From: Dichomitus squalens LYAD-421 SS1
Lineage: Eukaryota; Basidiomycota; Agaricomycetes; Polyporales; Polyporaceae
NCBI RefSeq assembly: GCF_000275845.1
Contig: NW_006766896.1
Coordinates: forward strand, 11,043 to 38,252
DNA: 27,210 bases
Direction of reading: 5' to 3'
The position numbers and the translations under genes are program-made. Of this stretch, positions 1 through 10,260 are shown piece after piece (the stretch's first letter is position 1; every line of letters begins with the position of its first letter). Below the pieces are notes generated by a model. It had not been told where the DNA came from. It did no database searches and saw only the letters and a list, made by a program, of their open reading frames with translations.

Positions 1-405
1 GCCCATCTTCACTCACGGACAGGTGACCTACATGCCAGCAGGGGGCGCTTACTCATGAGCAGGAGTCCGGACTTGGCATGACTCAGGTGTTAGTCATGAG
101 GACACCATGTGACAGGTCAGGAGACAGGACACGAGTCAGAAGACTCTGACCAAGCAGGGACAAATAGGTACCTGGTCTGTGCACCGTTGTAATTGTATAA
201 ATAGTAGGGAGTCTGAGGCAGGGAACCTCAGACTTGATCTTCTCGTCGATCACCCATCTCCTCTGTAGGTAGCTAGCAGCCCTACCTCTCACTGCCCCTT
301 CTAGTCTAGGGAATCTACTTCTTTACACCATCTCTTGCTGTGTCACCTGGAGTTGCTTCGCCCCTTAGCACCAACCCCATCACCAGTGAGCTTTGTCTTT
401 GTTTA
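1..405 (+). mobile_element. LTR-like retroelement end with its own promoter
   Basis: The stretch has the layout of the right part of a long terminal repeat read on the plus strand. A TATA box (TATAAATAG) lies at 196-204 and is followed by a perfect 8-bp stem (GTCTGAGG at 211-218, CCTCAGAC at 226-233). A pyrimidine-rich leader runs to about 405, where a motif shared with the other end of the window begins (406-434). No ORF of note is present. The left boundary lies outside the window, so neither the terminal TG nor a target duplication can be seen. The class (Copia or Gypsy) cannot be told from this piece. Confidence 0.4.
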
Positions 406-434
406 TCTGGTGGCACAGCTCGTTGGCTGTGACA
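406..434 (+). repeat. 29-nt motif shared in inverted orientation with the window's right end
   Basis: The motif starts TCTGGTGGCACAGCTCG and is repeated as its reverse complement at 27181-27209 with two mismatches. It is partly self-complementary (GGCACAGC with GCTGTG). It directly follows the LTR-like leader, so it could be a primer-binding site plus the start of the internal region (TGG start). It is also open in one frame on both copies (VAQLV.CD), so it could be gag coding sequence. The two readings cannot be separated here. Confidence 0.45.
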
Positions 435-847
435 ATGTTAGAGAAAGTGTAAGCGGCATGTTCATGGCCACAATTGGCGAAGAGAAGACGGTAGGGAGCG
501 AGTGAGCGCTGCAATCATGAATCAGGCAGGTCTAGCGCTCACCCTATCGGCCACTTCCATCTGCACCACGTCCGTCGTGAGGCAACACTGTCTAGCTTGG
601 TGAGCCGTCCCTTACTTTTTCCTAGCTTGACTTACCTTTTAGCATCTCAGATGCCTGTACAACGCCCTACACGGTCTGATACAGAGGTACCCCACAAGCC
701 CGGGCTTGAGGGCCGGGCTCGGGCTTGCAGAAGTTCAAGCCGGGCCCTCAAGCCCTGAAAGCCCGACGCCGGGCTGGGCCGGGCCGGGCTTTTCGGGGCT
801 GGGTACCTGGGGCTTCAGGGCTTGGAGCCCGGCCTTGCACAACACTA
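435..847 (-). mobile_element. Truncated GC-rich hAT-like MITE, copy 1
   Basis: On the minus strand this begins with TAGTGTTGTGCA (847 to 836) and then follows the copy at 4709-5328 almost base for base for about 400 nt. It first runs through a GC-rich subterminal block built from short words around GGGCTT, GAGCCCG and GCCCGGGC, then through ordinary sequence. It stops near 435, where retroelement sequence takes over, so its distal end is missing. The TAGTG start fits the YARNG rule of hAT termini. No transposase is encoded. Confidence 0.7.
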
Positions 848-949
848 CTTAGATATTCCCAGCGAGTCAGGGTACTAACCATAGACATAGACACAGAGAC
901 TCACAATTCGCAATCTGCAAGCCTATTTGAGGTTCAGATAGACTCTAAT

Positions 950-1103
950 ATGCCAGTTGATCAAGACGATTTACAGTTCCTTCATGACGCGAAGGTATGC
1001 CGGAGTTGAAACATAGACTACGTATTAGTAACTTGATAACTTATATCTAACCACATCTAATCAGGCGTTCGACCAGGTCCGCCGTTCACACCCCTTTAAC
1101 TAG
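950..1103 (+). CDS. Possible short two-exon ORF or terminal exons of a lost gene
   Basis: An ATG at 950 opens a frame that runs to a good donor (GTATGC, 995). The 70-nt intron has CTAAC near its end and TCAG at 1061-1064, and the frame resumes at 1065 and stops at 1101-1103, giving 27 aa (starts MPVDQDDLQF, ends RRSHPFN). The frame is also open upstream to about 900, so this may be the tail of a longer, mostly lost gene. I do not recognise the product. The only support is a well-formed intron that keeps the frame. Confidence 0.25.
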
Positions 1104-1359
1104 CTGGTACTCGCTCACGTACATGCGCTTGAACCAGAAGGGCCTAAAACGCAGTGATTGCTTTTTCCACCGTCGGCCGTTTGTCTGCGTGGGCGTCTTG
1201 AAGTGAACAGTGTATTGGCGCTCTGACATTTGGAGAAGAGTCCCCTTAGACGCCTGCAGGATCTGATTGCGAGCCCCGCCTGATGGTCTCGACACAGCGC
1301 AGTGTCACCCACCGTGTCATCCACCAACAAGAAGTGTCCTTTGAACACCCATATTTTCT

Positions 1360-3604
1360 ATGGACGACCTCGCGAACTCCCTGCGTCCCTCGCGTTTGGT
1401 TTCGTCTATCGCGCAGTCCCCGGCACTTCCATGGGAGGTCATCGAGAGGGCCATCGATCTCTGCTCTGGCGACAAGGCGACGCTGTGCGCTTTTGCTCTG
1501 ACCTGCAGCCAGCTCCATCCTCGTAGCCTCTTTGTTCTCTTCACCAATGTCGACCTCCGAAGCCTGAAACAGCTCGTGGCGTTCTACCATGCCGTCCAAG
1601 CTCAGTCGCACCTTCAGCCTGTCGTGAAATCTCTATCGTTTCCGTGGGGGGATCTCTCCGAGTCTCCATTTCCCCTGCTGTCCACCCTCCCAGGTCTCCG
1701 CAATGTCACATTTAACAGTATCTATCCTGTGATTAGGGATGATATCCAACTCTCCCAGTCCACTTTACTCTGTGGCCTCCAGAGCCTGACTATCCGCGAT
1801 GCTGTTTTCCGAACGCAAACCGCTTTCCTCCGCTTCCTCTCGGCCTTCCCGAACATCGAGGACCTCACCTGCGAGAGTCTGCATCTGATCATCCATGAAG
1901 GCAGTGGAATAGTGCAAGATCATCCGTCTTGTCGTTTACAGCTGCGAACGCTGAATGTGAGGGTCCAACATGGTCATCTGTGCTCCTCGATCTCAACGCG
2001 CTGGGTTGCCTCGTAGATACTTCAAGATGTGGACCAACACGTCGCAGAGCTGCTGGTTCACATAGCTCAACCGGCGATCACTAGTCCGCCTGCAGTTCCA
2101 GAACCTGCTCGTGTGTATCTCTTTCAGTCTCCCGCTGCATATCTTATATATTTTGAATCGGATGCATCATCTATGCTGCCTCTTCACTCAGGTCAGGATC
2201 GCCAGACCTCCTTAACATGGTGGACACCAGTTGGGCCCAAGAGACTCCACCATGCCATCGGAGTCTTACGCGGTTCACCAAGAGCGATAAGACATGTCAC
2301 CCTGGTCCTCTGGGATTCCGACGTGGGTTCTCTACACAGGAAATGTTGTCGACCTGCGAATCTGGAGCTTTTTGCAATATTGGAGAGTGTCCTGCTCGAA
2401 TATAACTGCCATCGCGTACTATTGACCGTTCCCGGAATCCCAGTCCTGAAAAAACGGAAGACTATCTCCTGGTCGGACGAGTTCAGCAAGTGCTTCCGTC
2501 CAGTTAGCGAGAAATGGGCGCTGACTGAAGACGTCAGATACTGTGAGTATCGTCCATGCAAATGATCCGAGTCGGACATTGACCTGAGTAGCTGGTGAAT
2601 GCGGGCATGACTCGTATGTCACCGCGCTTGTCGTCTCCTCAGATGGGCGGTGGGTAGCGACGGCCTCCGAGGATTCCACGATAATCCTCTGGGATGCCCA
2701 CGACGCACGTATCTCGAAAGAGTGGCTCTCCCGTGACGGAAAGCTCTTGGGTCTTGCATTCTCACCAGACAGCAGACACCTCGCGTCCGCGGGTGGAGAT
2801 GGGAGCGTGACGATTTGGGACATCAGCCGCAGCTCATATCGAGTTGCCGTCCTCGAAGGCCACTCTGCTCCTGTCCTACACTGTGCATGGTCCATCGACG
2901 GTGCTTACATCGCATCCAGTGATCATACCAACACTCTACGACTGAGGGATGGACAATCATTCCAGCTGCTTCCCGTCGACGGCACAACTATCATCGAGCC
3001 CCTGTTCTCCCCCGACAGCCAGTGGCTTCTAGTGCACAATTGGGACAGTTGTGGCGTTTGGGATGTTGTGTCCCGCGCATACCTGGCACTCCGGTTCCAG
3101 CTAGTTGAGGAGGGCGCTCAGCCCGTCGCAGCCGCATTCAACCCCTCGAGTACACACGTTGCAGTTGGATACTGGAGCGGGATGATCCACATCTGGTGCA
3201 CGGCGACTGGACAGGAGCCTCTGCTCTTCAAGGCGCACCAAGAATGGGTGAACGATGTGGTATTCTCCCCAGATGGTCGACTGCTGCTCTCGGCGTCGAG
3301 CGACAAGACGGTGAAGATATGGGACGCGCGCACCGGTGCCATGGTCCAAGCGCTTGACGGGCACCAGTCCACCGTGTACAAGGCGTGCTTCTCCCCGTGT
3401 GGGAAGTATATTGCCTCTGCATCTGCTGACAAGACGGTAAGGGTATGGAGGACAAGCGATGGATCATGTTTGGCGACGCTCTCCGACCATGGCGCGTGGG
3501 TCCAGCACGTTGCTTTTACTACCGACGGGACAATGCTATGGTCTGCGGCACACAATGGAACTGTCTTGGGTCGTCGATTGCAGGACATCGTTCCGAAAGT
3601 ATAG
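1360..3604 (+). CDS. F-box / WD40 chimeric protein (SCF-type substrate adaptor)
   Basis: Proposed exons are 1360-1956, 2017-2542 and 2592-3604, giving 711 aa. Residues about 22-70 are an F-box of the polypore type (LPWEVIERAIDLC, FALTCSQLHPRS). They are followed by the leucine-rich region usual for that family. From about residue 380 come seven or eight WD40 units, the last being strongest (FSPDGRLLLSASSDKTVKIW). Intron 1 (60 nt, GTGAGG..GTAG) removes a single in-frame TAG; if it is not spliced, that TAG truncates the protein. Intron 2 (49 nt, GTGAGT..AGTAG) joins the parts in frame. The WD40 exon is open from 2588 but has no ATG before its first repeat, so it needs an upstream exon. F-box/WD40 proteins such as Cdc4 bind Skp1 through the F-box and phosphorylated substrates through the propeller, and that role is inferred here. 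Without intron 2 the F-box part would stop at 2565. Confidence 0.75.
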
Positions 3605-4005
3605 ATTGTAGAGAAGTATATGGTAGACCGATGACCCCCGTTCCGCCTCACACCTCGTATGTCTACATCTGAGTGTATATGTATCTACGTCCAGTACAGT
3701 CACGAGTCCCGCTAACGATACTCTATATAGCCTTGTTTAGTGTTCCACACGGCTATCGCTCTCGTACACCTACTTCCAAATCATACACTATCCCTCGCTG
3801 CTCAGATAGCCATCGATTCTACGGGGATGCTGTATATCAATTTAGGAAGACAAATGAGAGGCAAGAAATCCCTAAGAATATGCACGGAAAGCATGCACAA
3901 TTCCACCTATGGTCTGTAGATCCTCCCTAGACTCGCGTTAGCTAGCAGTGCTCAAAGCGCAGGTATAGAGATATATCGGACTGACCTTTATGTGTCACTC
4001 TCCAG
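3605..4005. other. 3' flank of the F-box/WD40 gene, no gene seen
   Basis: This is AT-richer sequence after the stop codon, with many stops in all frames and no recognisable repeat. A CTGAC branch-like site (3980-3985) and a pyrimidine tract ending in CAG (4003-4005) close the stretch and lead into the next open frame. Confidence 0.5.
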
Positions 4006-4299
4006 TCTCGAAGCGGAGGGACCCGCGACAGTGGTGGATCAGCGTCGACAACCTCACGTCTCACCAGTGCTCATAACGCACCCGACGTGTCTGATTCGCC
4101 TTCCATCATCAGGACGCGAAGCGCAATATCCTGCAGTCCAGGTAGAGACTCACAATCATCAGCCAAGACGGAAGGAAGGAGGTGTCAAGCGGACGACGAG
4201 CCCGAGGCTGCGGTTGAGCACTCCTTGCTGAGCCCTCGGCGCACGCATGGCACGGTCGACGACCCCGACAGGCCCTTTGATCCCTGGGTCCAGGCATAG
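4006..4299 (+). CDS. Possible 3'-terminal exon, Ser/Arg-rich tail
   Basis: A frame open for 97 codons starts right after a good acceptor (branch CTGAC 3980-3985, tract TCACTCTCCAG ending at 4005) and stops at 4297-4299. The peptide is polar and rich in Ser, Arg and Asp (for example DVSDSPSIIRTRSA, and the end DRPFDPWVQA), like the disordered C-tails of fungal membrane or signalling proteins. A donor at 3963 (CAG/GTATAG) would give a 43-nt intron, but the frame before it is closed by a stop only seven codons upstream. No start codon or 5' part is visible. It may be a remnant left by the flanking MITE insertions. Confidence 0.3.
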   Translation, partial: SRSGGTRDSGGSASTTSRLTSAHNAPDVSDSPSIIRTRSAISCSPGRDSQSSAKTEGRRCQADDEPEAAVEHSLLSPRRTHGTVDDPDRPFDPWVQA

Positions 4300-4708
4300 A
4301 TCGAGGAATCGGCAACGTCCACACAACGCCATCGAGCCGACCACGTCAGATGTCTGTTCGATCACCCGGCGTCGCGTGTGCTGTGTCGGGCATGGTTAGC
4401 CTGTTCCTGTGCAGCGCAGTCATCGACAACAGTATTGTTTTGTGACGCGCGACCACGCTCCGTGTTCGGCCTTGGCTGTGTCGTTCTGCCCCTGGCAGCC
4501 CATGATTCGAACTGCGCGTCTCGCGCTCGCGGGCAATAGGGAAGGTGTGGGAGGCGTGTGTCGAGTAGCTCAACGCGCAGGCGTTGGCCGGGCCTTGTGC
4601 TTGCTCGCTCCATGTTGTGTGTAACATATAGTTTGCGGAGGCATGTGTCGATATCAAAGACACCAAGCCGTGTGGATTGCAAAAGAACACTCACCGGTCG
4701 CTTGGGTA
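4300..4708. other. Spacer without a supportable gene
   Basis: Overlapping open frames of 70-160 codons occur on both strands, but none shows a domain, a splice pattern or a second copy in the window. They are best explained by the high GC content. The last 8 bases, CTTGGGTA (4701-4708), recur at 5329-5336 and may be a target duplication of the adjoining MITE. Confidence 0.4.
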
Positions 4709-5328
4709 TAGTGTTGTGCAAGGCCGGGCTCAAAGCCCTGAAGCCCCGGGTACCCGGCCCCCAAAAGCCCGGCCCAGCCCAGCCCGGCGTCGGGCTTTCA
4801 GGGCTTGGGGGCCCGGCTTGAATGTCTGCAAGCCCGAGCCCAGCCCTCAAGCCCGGGCTTGAGGAGGACCTCTGTATCTGACCGCGTAGGGCCTTGAACA
4901 GCCGTCCGAGATGCTGAAAGGTAAGTGAAAAGTAAGGGTCGACTCACAAAGCTTGACAGTGATGCCTCTCGGCGGACCTGGTGCAGATGGACACGGCCGG
5001 TCGGGTGAGCGCTAGACCTGCCTGATTCAGGACTGCGGCTCACAGGGTTCGTACCGTCTTCTCTTCGCCAAAAGTGGCCATTTACATCCTGCTTACTCTT
5101 TCTTTCATGTGTAGCAAGGCCTACAAATGAGCTGAGGTACGTGTCAAATGCTAATTCTTCATGTATATGTGATAGGCCTAAAGCCCGGGCTTGAGCCCGA
5201 CCCGACCCGGACCCAGCCCGAGCCCACCACTAGGGCCCGGCTCGAGGGTTCAGTGAGCCTGAGCCCTCCAAAGCCGGGCCCTAGCCCGGGGTTTTGAGCC
5301 CGGCCCGGCCCTGCACAACACTACCCAA
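4709..5328 (+). mobile_element. Complete GC-rich hAT-like MITE, copy 2
   Basis: The element starts TAGTGTTGTGCA (4709-4720) and has the inverted copy TGCACAACACTA at 5312-5323. Both ends carry GC-rich subterminal blocks (about 4721-4870 and 5175-5311) of many short inverted and direct words (AAGCCCGGGCTT, GAGCCCG), typical of transposase binding arrays. The middle is ordinary unique sequence without an ORF. CTTGGGTA stands directly before the left end and again at 5329-5336, five bases beyond the right TIR, so the 8-bp duplication is suggestive rather than perfect. A truncated copy lies inverted at 435-847. Confidence 0.75.
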
Positions 5329-5507
5329 CTTGGGTAAGGGCGCACGAGGTGTCCGACTGACGTGTCTTAGAATGGATCCGGCGAGGAAATAATCGGAATG
5401 GATCCTGGTTGAAGACGTGCATTCCATGCGCGAATTGCTGCCAAAACAGGGGAATGCCACTGACGCAGGGTATCTCGACACTTGTGCTGATGCGGAGAGA
5501 GTCATGG

Positions 5508-6284
5508 TCATACACGCGGAAGTGAGTACTCACGTCCGCAATGAACCATATCCCACGTTTGACTAGCAGCCAATCGCGCGTCATCTGATCCCTTTTCCTT
5601 GGTGTAAGCTCCAGCGAGCGCAGGCTGACCCTCTTCTCCGCCTTCGTCGCTCGTGCTGTGCTGAGTGAGATCCAGCGCAGGCATACATCCAGGGGCAGTG
5701 GAAAGACGTTCGCGCTCTATTTGTTCGTCTGGAAGAACCAAGGGACTGAGCGTGTAAAAGGAGGTCGGGATAGGAGGAAGACAGATGAGGAAGGCGTAAG
5801 TCCATCGAGAGAAGTTGGGGAGTCGGGTGCGGGGAAGAGCGATGGGAGATCGATAGCCTTAGATGCTTGGCCAAAGGCACCGTCGATAGCGGACTACTGA
5901 CGTTGTGGAGGGCGGTCGCGAGGGCCATTTGGAAAACGACCTAAGAATTGATAAATGAGCATTCCCAAAACTGAATTAATAACGGGGTCCCGAGTCGTTC
6001 GCATACAGGCATTAGTGCAACTATAGACCAGAGCCCTGCACGTCAGTATTAGAGCATGAATGGAGGACGGCTTTGACAAACTCACTCGAAGATCTGCAGA
6101 GTGTTTGTGCTGCTCTGCTTGGAGGACTGCCTGCAGCCTTGAGCCCTGCAGCTCGAGGACGGTGTTGTGCGGAGAGCCGCGGCGTCTCGAGTAGCGCTTG
6201 TATATCATGCCCGCTACGGAGATACGGGCCGGGTCCCGGATGCGGACGCATAGGTCCGTCATTCTTCCCAGCGCGACTCTGCAC
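5508..6284 (-). pseudogene. Unit X, minus-strand gene remnant, copy A
   Basis: Minus-strand reading shows gene-like pieces. An exon around 6262-6082 (MTDLCVRIRDPARIS...) ends at a good donor (CGA/GTGAGT). An intron with branch ACTGAC and acceptor GTGCAG follows, and then a frame from 5928 to 5581. The segment starting LSISHRSSP in that last frame stays open in copy B and recurs in X' in the same frame, which argues for former coding. Copy B has a stop in the first exon, and X' carries indels. No family is recognised. The stretch 5337-5507 on the far side is a short ordinary spacer next to the MITE. Confidence 0.35.
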
Positions 6285-6433
6285 GAATATCTGGCGTTCA
6301 GCTCAGGTGCAGCAGCTCGACGAGACTCACTGGTTTCTCAGCTCTTCCTTAACTTTTGGACCCCGCCAGTTTGCACGTCAGCGCTGCGAGAGTGTCATAA
6401 CACCCTCATACCTGAGGCCTAGCTGTGACGTCA

Positions 6434-7830
6434 TGAGTGCGCTCCCGGTCCCAAAAGTCAACATGAATTGCCTGAAACAGGTCGTCGGATGGCGTACAAT
6501 CGGTCTGTCTCGGGTGGTCCCGTCATTACCAGGTGAGTAGCGATTACGATAAGTTAACAATCTGTACGTCTTCCCGATCCTCCTTACGGGCTCCTTGTGT
6601 ACACGCACTCATTCATGGAGCACCGCTATCGTTTGGGCTATGGGCTCACCGGTCTCCCTCCAATGCAGATTCAAGTCGATAGGTGTGGCATACATCCACA
6701 ACCCGAAGCAACCCTTTCGCCTTCCACAATATTGCTGCTCGAAGGAAGCCCTAGTGATACTTATGCTCGTGCACACATAATCAGGTTCCTACCGCGTGCG
6801 ACATAGCCCACTGAAGTCCTCATCGAGCAGGTCTTCCCACTACAGGACACCCACTCTTCCGCGAGCAACGGCCCTAGCGATATTTTGGCGGCATCCGGAG
6901 CATCGGCACACCCTTCTTCCTCAATTACGCCGTTACGCTGTGGATGTCAGCAAGACGTGGTTGCGCATACCGTGTTTGATTGGTGTCGAGTTACGGGCGG
7001 AGAGGGGAAGATGATCACATTGCACTCTGTGGGTGCGTTCTCAGCTTCTGCTGCTAGCGGACAGGGCATTTTTGCGCTCTACGCCGACGATAGGCTCACG
7101 ATTTCTTCCGCGACGGCGGGACGTGCTTGCTATACGACACCGTCCCCTCAGACAAATTGGCGCTGGTGTTGTTCTAGCATGTGCTGGAACGGCTTTTCCT
7201 CCCGAAGTTCATCCCCTCTACTGTTTCTCCCTACCTTCAGGAGAGCACATCGGAATGCTCATCGAGAAACTTCCTCTTGGGACCTGACATGGCGCATGAC
7301 TCGCATCTCTTGTTTCCCGAGACCTCTCCGCTCTTATGCTTCCCATCTTCATCTATATCCCCATCACGCGAAGTTTTGCCCGCCCTGCCTACGTTCAAGT
7401 CGAAGCATATCCCGATTCATACGTCTGCTTACTGCACAAATGCAAGCTCGTCTCATATTGCCGCCGTCATGGAACACCACTAGCACTAGGTCGCGGACGG
7501 CGTTGGGTTCTCCAAGCGTCTCCGGCGTGAGTTCCGAGTATCTGCTGAACACAGAGACGAGCGGTGCTCGGAGAACCAAGGTGTTCCTCCTGCACAACTG
7601 TAATTGATTCATCAGTCCGAAGGCTGTCGCAGTCGCTGCCACCTGGAGCACCAATCGTCTCGCTTGATTGTCACGCCGTGGACAAAACTGCCCTGAATGA
7701 GAATCTCGTCCATGCAGGCAAACTAGTGCTGAACCCTCCCCTTCCCCCAACGAGTATCATATGCCTGTTCTTGCGTCCCGGAATCCTCGCCGCGGATGTA
7801 CTCTATCCGAGCTAGCTAATGTTCCAGGAT
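6434..7830 (+). pseudogene. Unit X, plus-strand gene remnant, copy A
   Basis: Pieces matching the plus strand of copy B are seen in order. First is a short exon from the ATG at 6434 ending at GTGAGT (about 6533). Next is a block starting MQIQVDR (about 6663). A longer block around 7033-7287 contains VVLACAGTAFPPEV and LPSGEHIGML. Last is a block near 7640-7730, where copy B reads NLVHADKLVIVLDPPLPP and this copy has a TGA in place of a TGG (Trp). No single frame spans the pieces and no family is recognised. The last block faintly recalls the tail of polypore F-box proteins, but no F-box is visible. The rest up to 8386 holds no usable frame. Confidence 0.3.
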
Positions 7831-8386
7831 GAAATCACTCTGTAGCGGACACCGCAGTTGCCGTACGCGATCCGCACGAAGACGGTCTCCCTGACCTCTG
7901 GCCCACGGTAGAACGTTGAATCGATTTCCTGCCCTATTTCGTCCGATTTCGCGCCGCTTTGCTTATGCTTACCATCGCGTACGCCCATAAGTGTATCCTG
8001 TAATACTCCTGAGAGTGTCGTTGGTTGCGATATTGTACGACGAGCTCCTTGAAGGCAGAACAGATTGATCTGCTGAAACCCTTGGTAAAAATGTGTCTCT
8101 ATGCCTCGCTGCAAATCAGCCAGCGACGAGAATTAAGCCAAAGAACAGCATATGACTGCAAAGCGGCCGTGAGTGATCGCTGCAAAGACAAACGACAATC
8201 TCGTCCCGTTCGACATGGTAACACGATACATATAACCCTGCATGGACCCAGGAATTAATCGCGAATAGATACAATCTCTTCTAGATCAACGAGCAGACGG
8301 TACGCGATGCATCTCACTTCTACCCAGATACCACAGTCTTTGTCGCGTTCCTCAGCTCTACCAGTCGTTGAGCCAGACTGGTCCCT

Positions 8387-10100
8387 CTATGTCTGAGTTG
8401 GCTCATCAGCTCTCTCCCTATCATCACCATCACCATGGTCCTCATTCAGGTAATCTTGGGTCGCCATTGATGCTCCGAGGGATCCAACGACGCGTTCAAA
8501 GACTAGAGAACGATCGAGGTGCAGCGACAAAATCTGTGAGGACGGTACAGAGCCAACTGCCCGGAGGCTAGCTGACTGTAGATGGAGGAGGAAGCGTGAC
8601 ACGAGGATGGCAGATAGCCTGCGTGGTCGAATGCGCATGCAAAGAGTTAGAATACTCAGGATCGACTTGCAGATGCAATGGCGCACATACGGGGTTGTGA
8701 ACTCCGTCACTACGCTTACAGGTTGTAGTGCGGCTACAGAGATCTATGAGACCCACAGTCAAACGTTGCGCTGGTTCAACCATAGATGGTGGACTCACCG
8801 AAAGCAACGTGAAGGCAAGATGTAGGGAATTGAGCACACCGAGGATGCTGAATGAGGAAGGAGTGAGATGCGACATGCCGCAAAATCACCCCACTCACAG
8901 GAAATAGACGGTCCCTGCGTGAACGATATTGTTAGCATGTTACGCCCCGGCCGACACTAGTACTACTCAGCACGCACCATCCATCAGCAAGACTCTAGCT
9001 ATCGAGCCCTTAAGCACGCCTCCGCGGTGAGCTGGATACTGGAGACCTAATGTGAACCATGTGACACCTATGGCGAGGCAATCTGCTGCAATGACGCATG
9101 ACCGAGAGATGATCGTGACTAAAGAAGCTGGTAAGATTGAGCGTTCAGGTAGACTCGGATTGCACTTTACATCTAGAATAGATAGGTTGGGCTTCAGTGG
9201 AGTCTCAATCGACGCTCTCAGGGAGCCTCACATTTGAGCGAGATTGATGGACACATTGTTAATCTCTGTGCATCCAAAGGGAAAGATGTTCTCGCCGGTC
9301 AGTCCGAGCCTGAAGTTCGCCTGTTAATGAATCAGTATTCACAGGATAGCAATGAACATGTCGTGATCCGATCTCACAAAGTTAGTTCCGAGAGGCACCA
9401 AGGATAGGCCAGCAGTGATAGCACACAGTGTTAAGCTCCTCCTGAGTGCATAGACACGGATGGCTGTGAACGCTGGGAAGTAACAATATCGAGATGTGTT
9501 CGAGGATATCAGTGGACATGAGGTGCTCACCTGCGAGGACTATGAACGTCAAGTATTCAATGGCAGCATCACCCCTGATGGACCGTGCACAGCTGCATGG
9601 ACACGATTGATTGCAGTACTGTGTAGAGAGTCCATTGAATTGCCTTACCTCTGATGAAGTCAAGATATATGTGGATTCAACATTCATAGCAAGGGCGGAG
9701 TACGTACCTTGTTGGATATGCTCGGTCCTGTTGCAAGGTCCCAAACCAAAAAGAGCGCGGTCATGTACTTGTTCAGCCAGAACAAGATGGCTGCCCCTGT
9801 TATCTTCCGTCCCCAAAAACACCGGTTTTCTTCACCAGTCGTGATCATTGAGTCGTATAAGAATACCACTGCCAAACAGATCGGTGAATGGATTAGCGTT
9901 GATTCTTAAGGGCATACGATTGGTATGCTCCCGCTCAATAGGGACTGTACCTGTTGCAGCGATAGTGCAGTAGTTGTCTGTCATGCTATGCGGTTAGGAA
10001 ATACATCTTTAGCGCCCGCAGTATCGGGTTTAGACAGGGGACAGGTCACGTACAGGCTAGAATACTCAGAGGCAAACTGTCCTGTCTGTGAGGAAGCCAT
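8387..10100 (-). CDS. Seven-transmembrane DUF6533 protein, copy A
   Basis: Proposed minus-strand exons are 10100-10054, 9985-9951, 9868-9708, 9618-9531, 9472-9378, 9320-9232, 9172-9171, 9127-8978, 8914-8899, 8847-8799, 8743-8691 and 8618-8387, giving 338 aa. The N-terminal DUF6533 region is clear (DNYCTIAATVVFLYDSM, then CFWGRKITGAAILFWLNKYM). Helices lie near 20-38, 49-70, 101-118, 122-142, 176-199, 224-244 and 259-276, and the signature TPLSAILVSRFLLHLQSA comes near 260-280. An acidic cytoplasmic-type tail ends DEPTQT. Introns are 43-82 nt or so, with good branch sites (CTAAT, CTAAC). The oddity is the join between exons 6 and 7: the frame closes only with a 2-nt exon at 9172-9171, otherwise it is off by one. 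The family is fungal, receptor-like and of unknown ligand. The ATG was chosen because copy B shares it. Confidence 0.82.
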
Positions 10101-10151
10101 GGTTGGAATGGGGGGTTGGGGTGGCGACGCGAGCTCTGTAGGTTGCCTCTT

Positions 10152-10159
10152 CTTATATT
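10152..10159 (-). promoter_or_regulatory. TATA-like element of receptor copy A
   Basis: On the minus strand the sequence reads AATATAAG, 52-59 nt before the ATG at 10100. The same word stands at the same distance in copy B (22043-22036), in a conserved pyrimidine-rich leader. Confidence 0.4.
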
Positions 10160-10260
10160 GAGGAGAAGTAATGTGGATTTCTGGTCGCCTCGAGGACACG
10201 CCCTCCACCGCAACACAGACGACACTCTGTTATCGAATGCTATCTCTTGATGATCAGCCA

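Larger units (their letters stand above)
5581..10260. repeat. Segmental duplication, copy A (units X and R)
   Basis: This block and 17078-22125 follow each other in the same order and orientation along nearly their whole length. Landmarks are GGTGTAAGCTCCAGCGAGCG against GATGTGAGCTCCAGTGAGCG at the left edge, GGGAAGAGCGATGGGAGATC (from 5832 and 17423), the receptor genes, and TATCGAATGCT at the right edge. The receptor half is much better conserved than the X half, including its introns. Two more partial X units lie at 11583-12560/15549-15870 and 24560-24828. Confidence 0.85.

Noticed and set aside
725..940. Plus-strand frame rich in Gly/Pro/Arg within the GC-rich block
   Set aside because: It lies in the subterminal repeats of the MITE; the composition alone opens the frame. 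Only the part after 950 has splice support.
4488..4530. GATTCGAACT resembling the T-loop/B box of a minus-strand tRNA
   Set aside because: The flanking bases do not form a T stem, and there is no A box or acceptor pairing at the right distance.
4346..4850. Overlapping minus-strand frames of 114 and 162 codons
   Set aside because: They run into the GC-rich MITE and show no domain, splice pattern or repeat in another copy.
7060..7110. YADD peptide in unit X (also near 18620), recalling the reverse transcriptase active site
   Set aside because: No other reverse transcriptase motif is near it, and the frame is broken in both copies soon after. A four-residue match is too weak.
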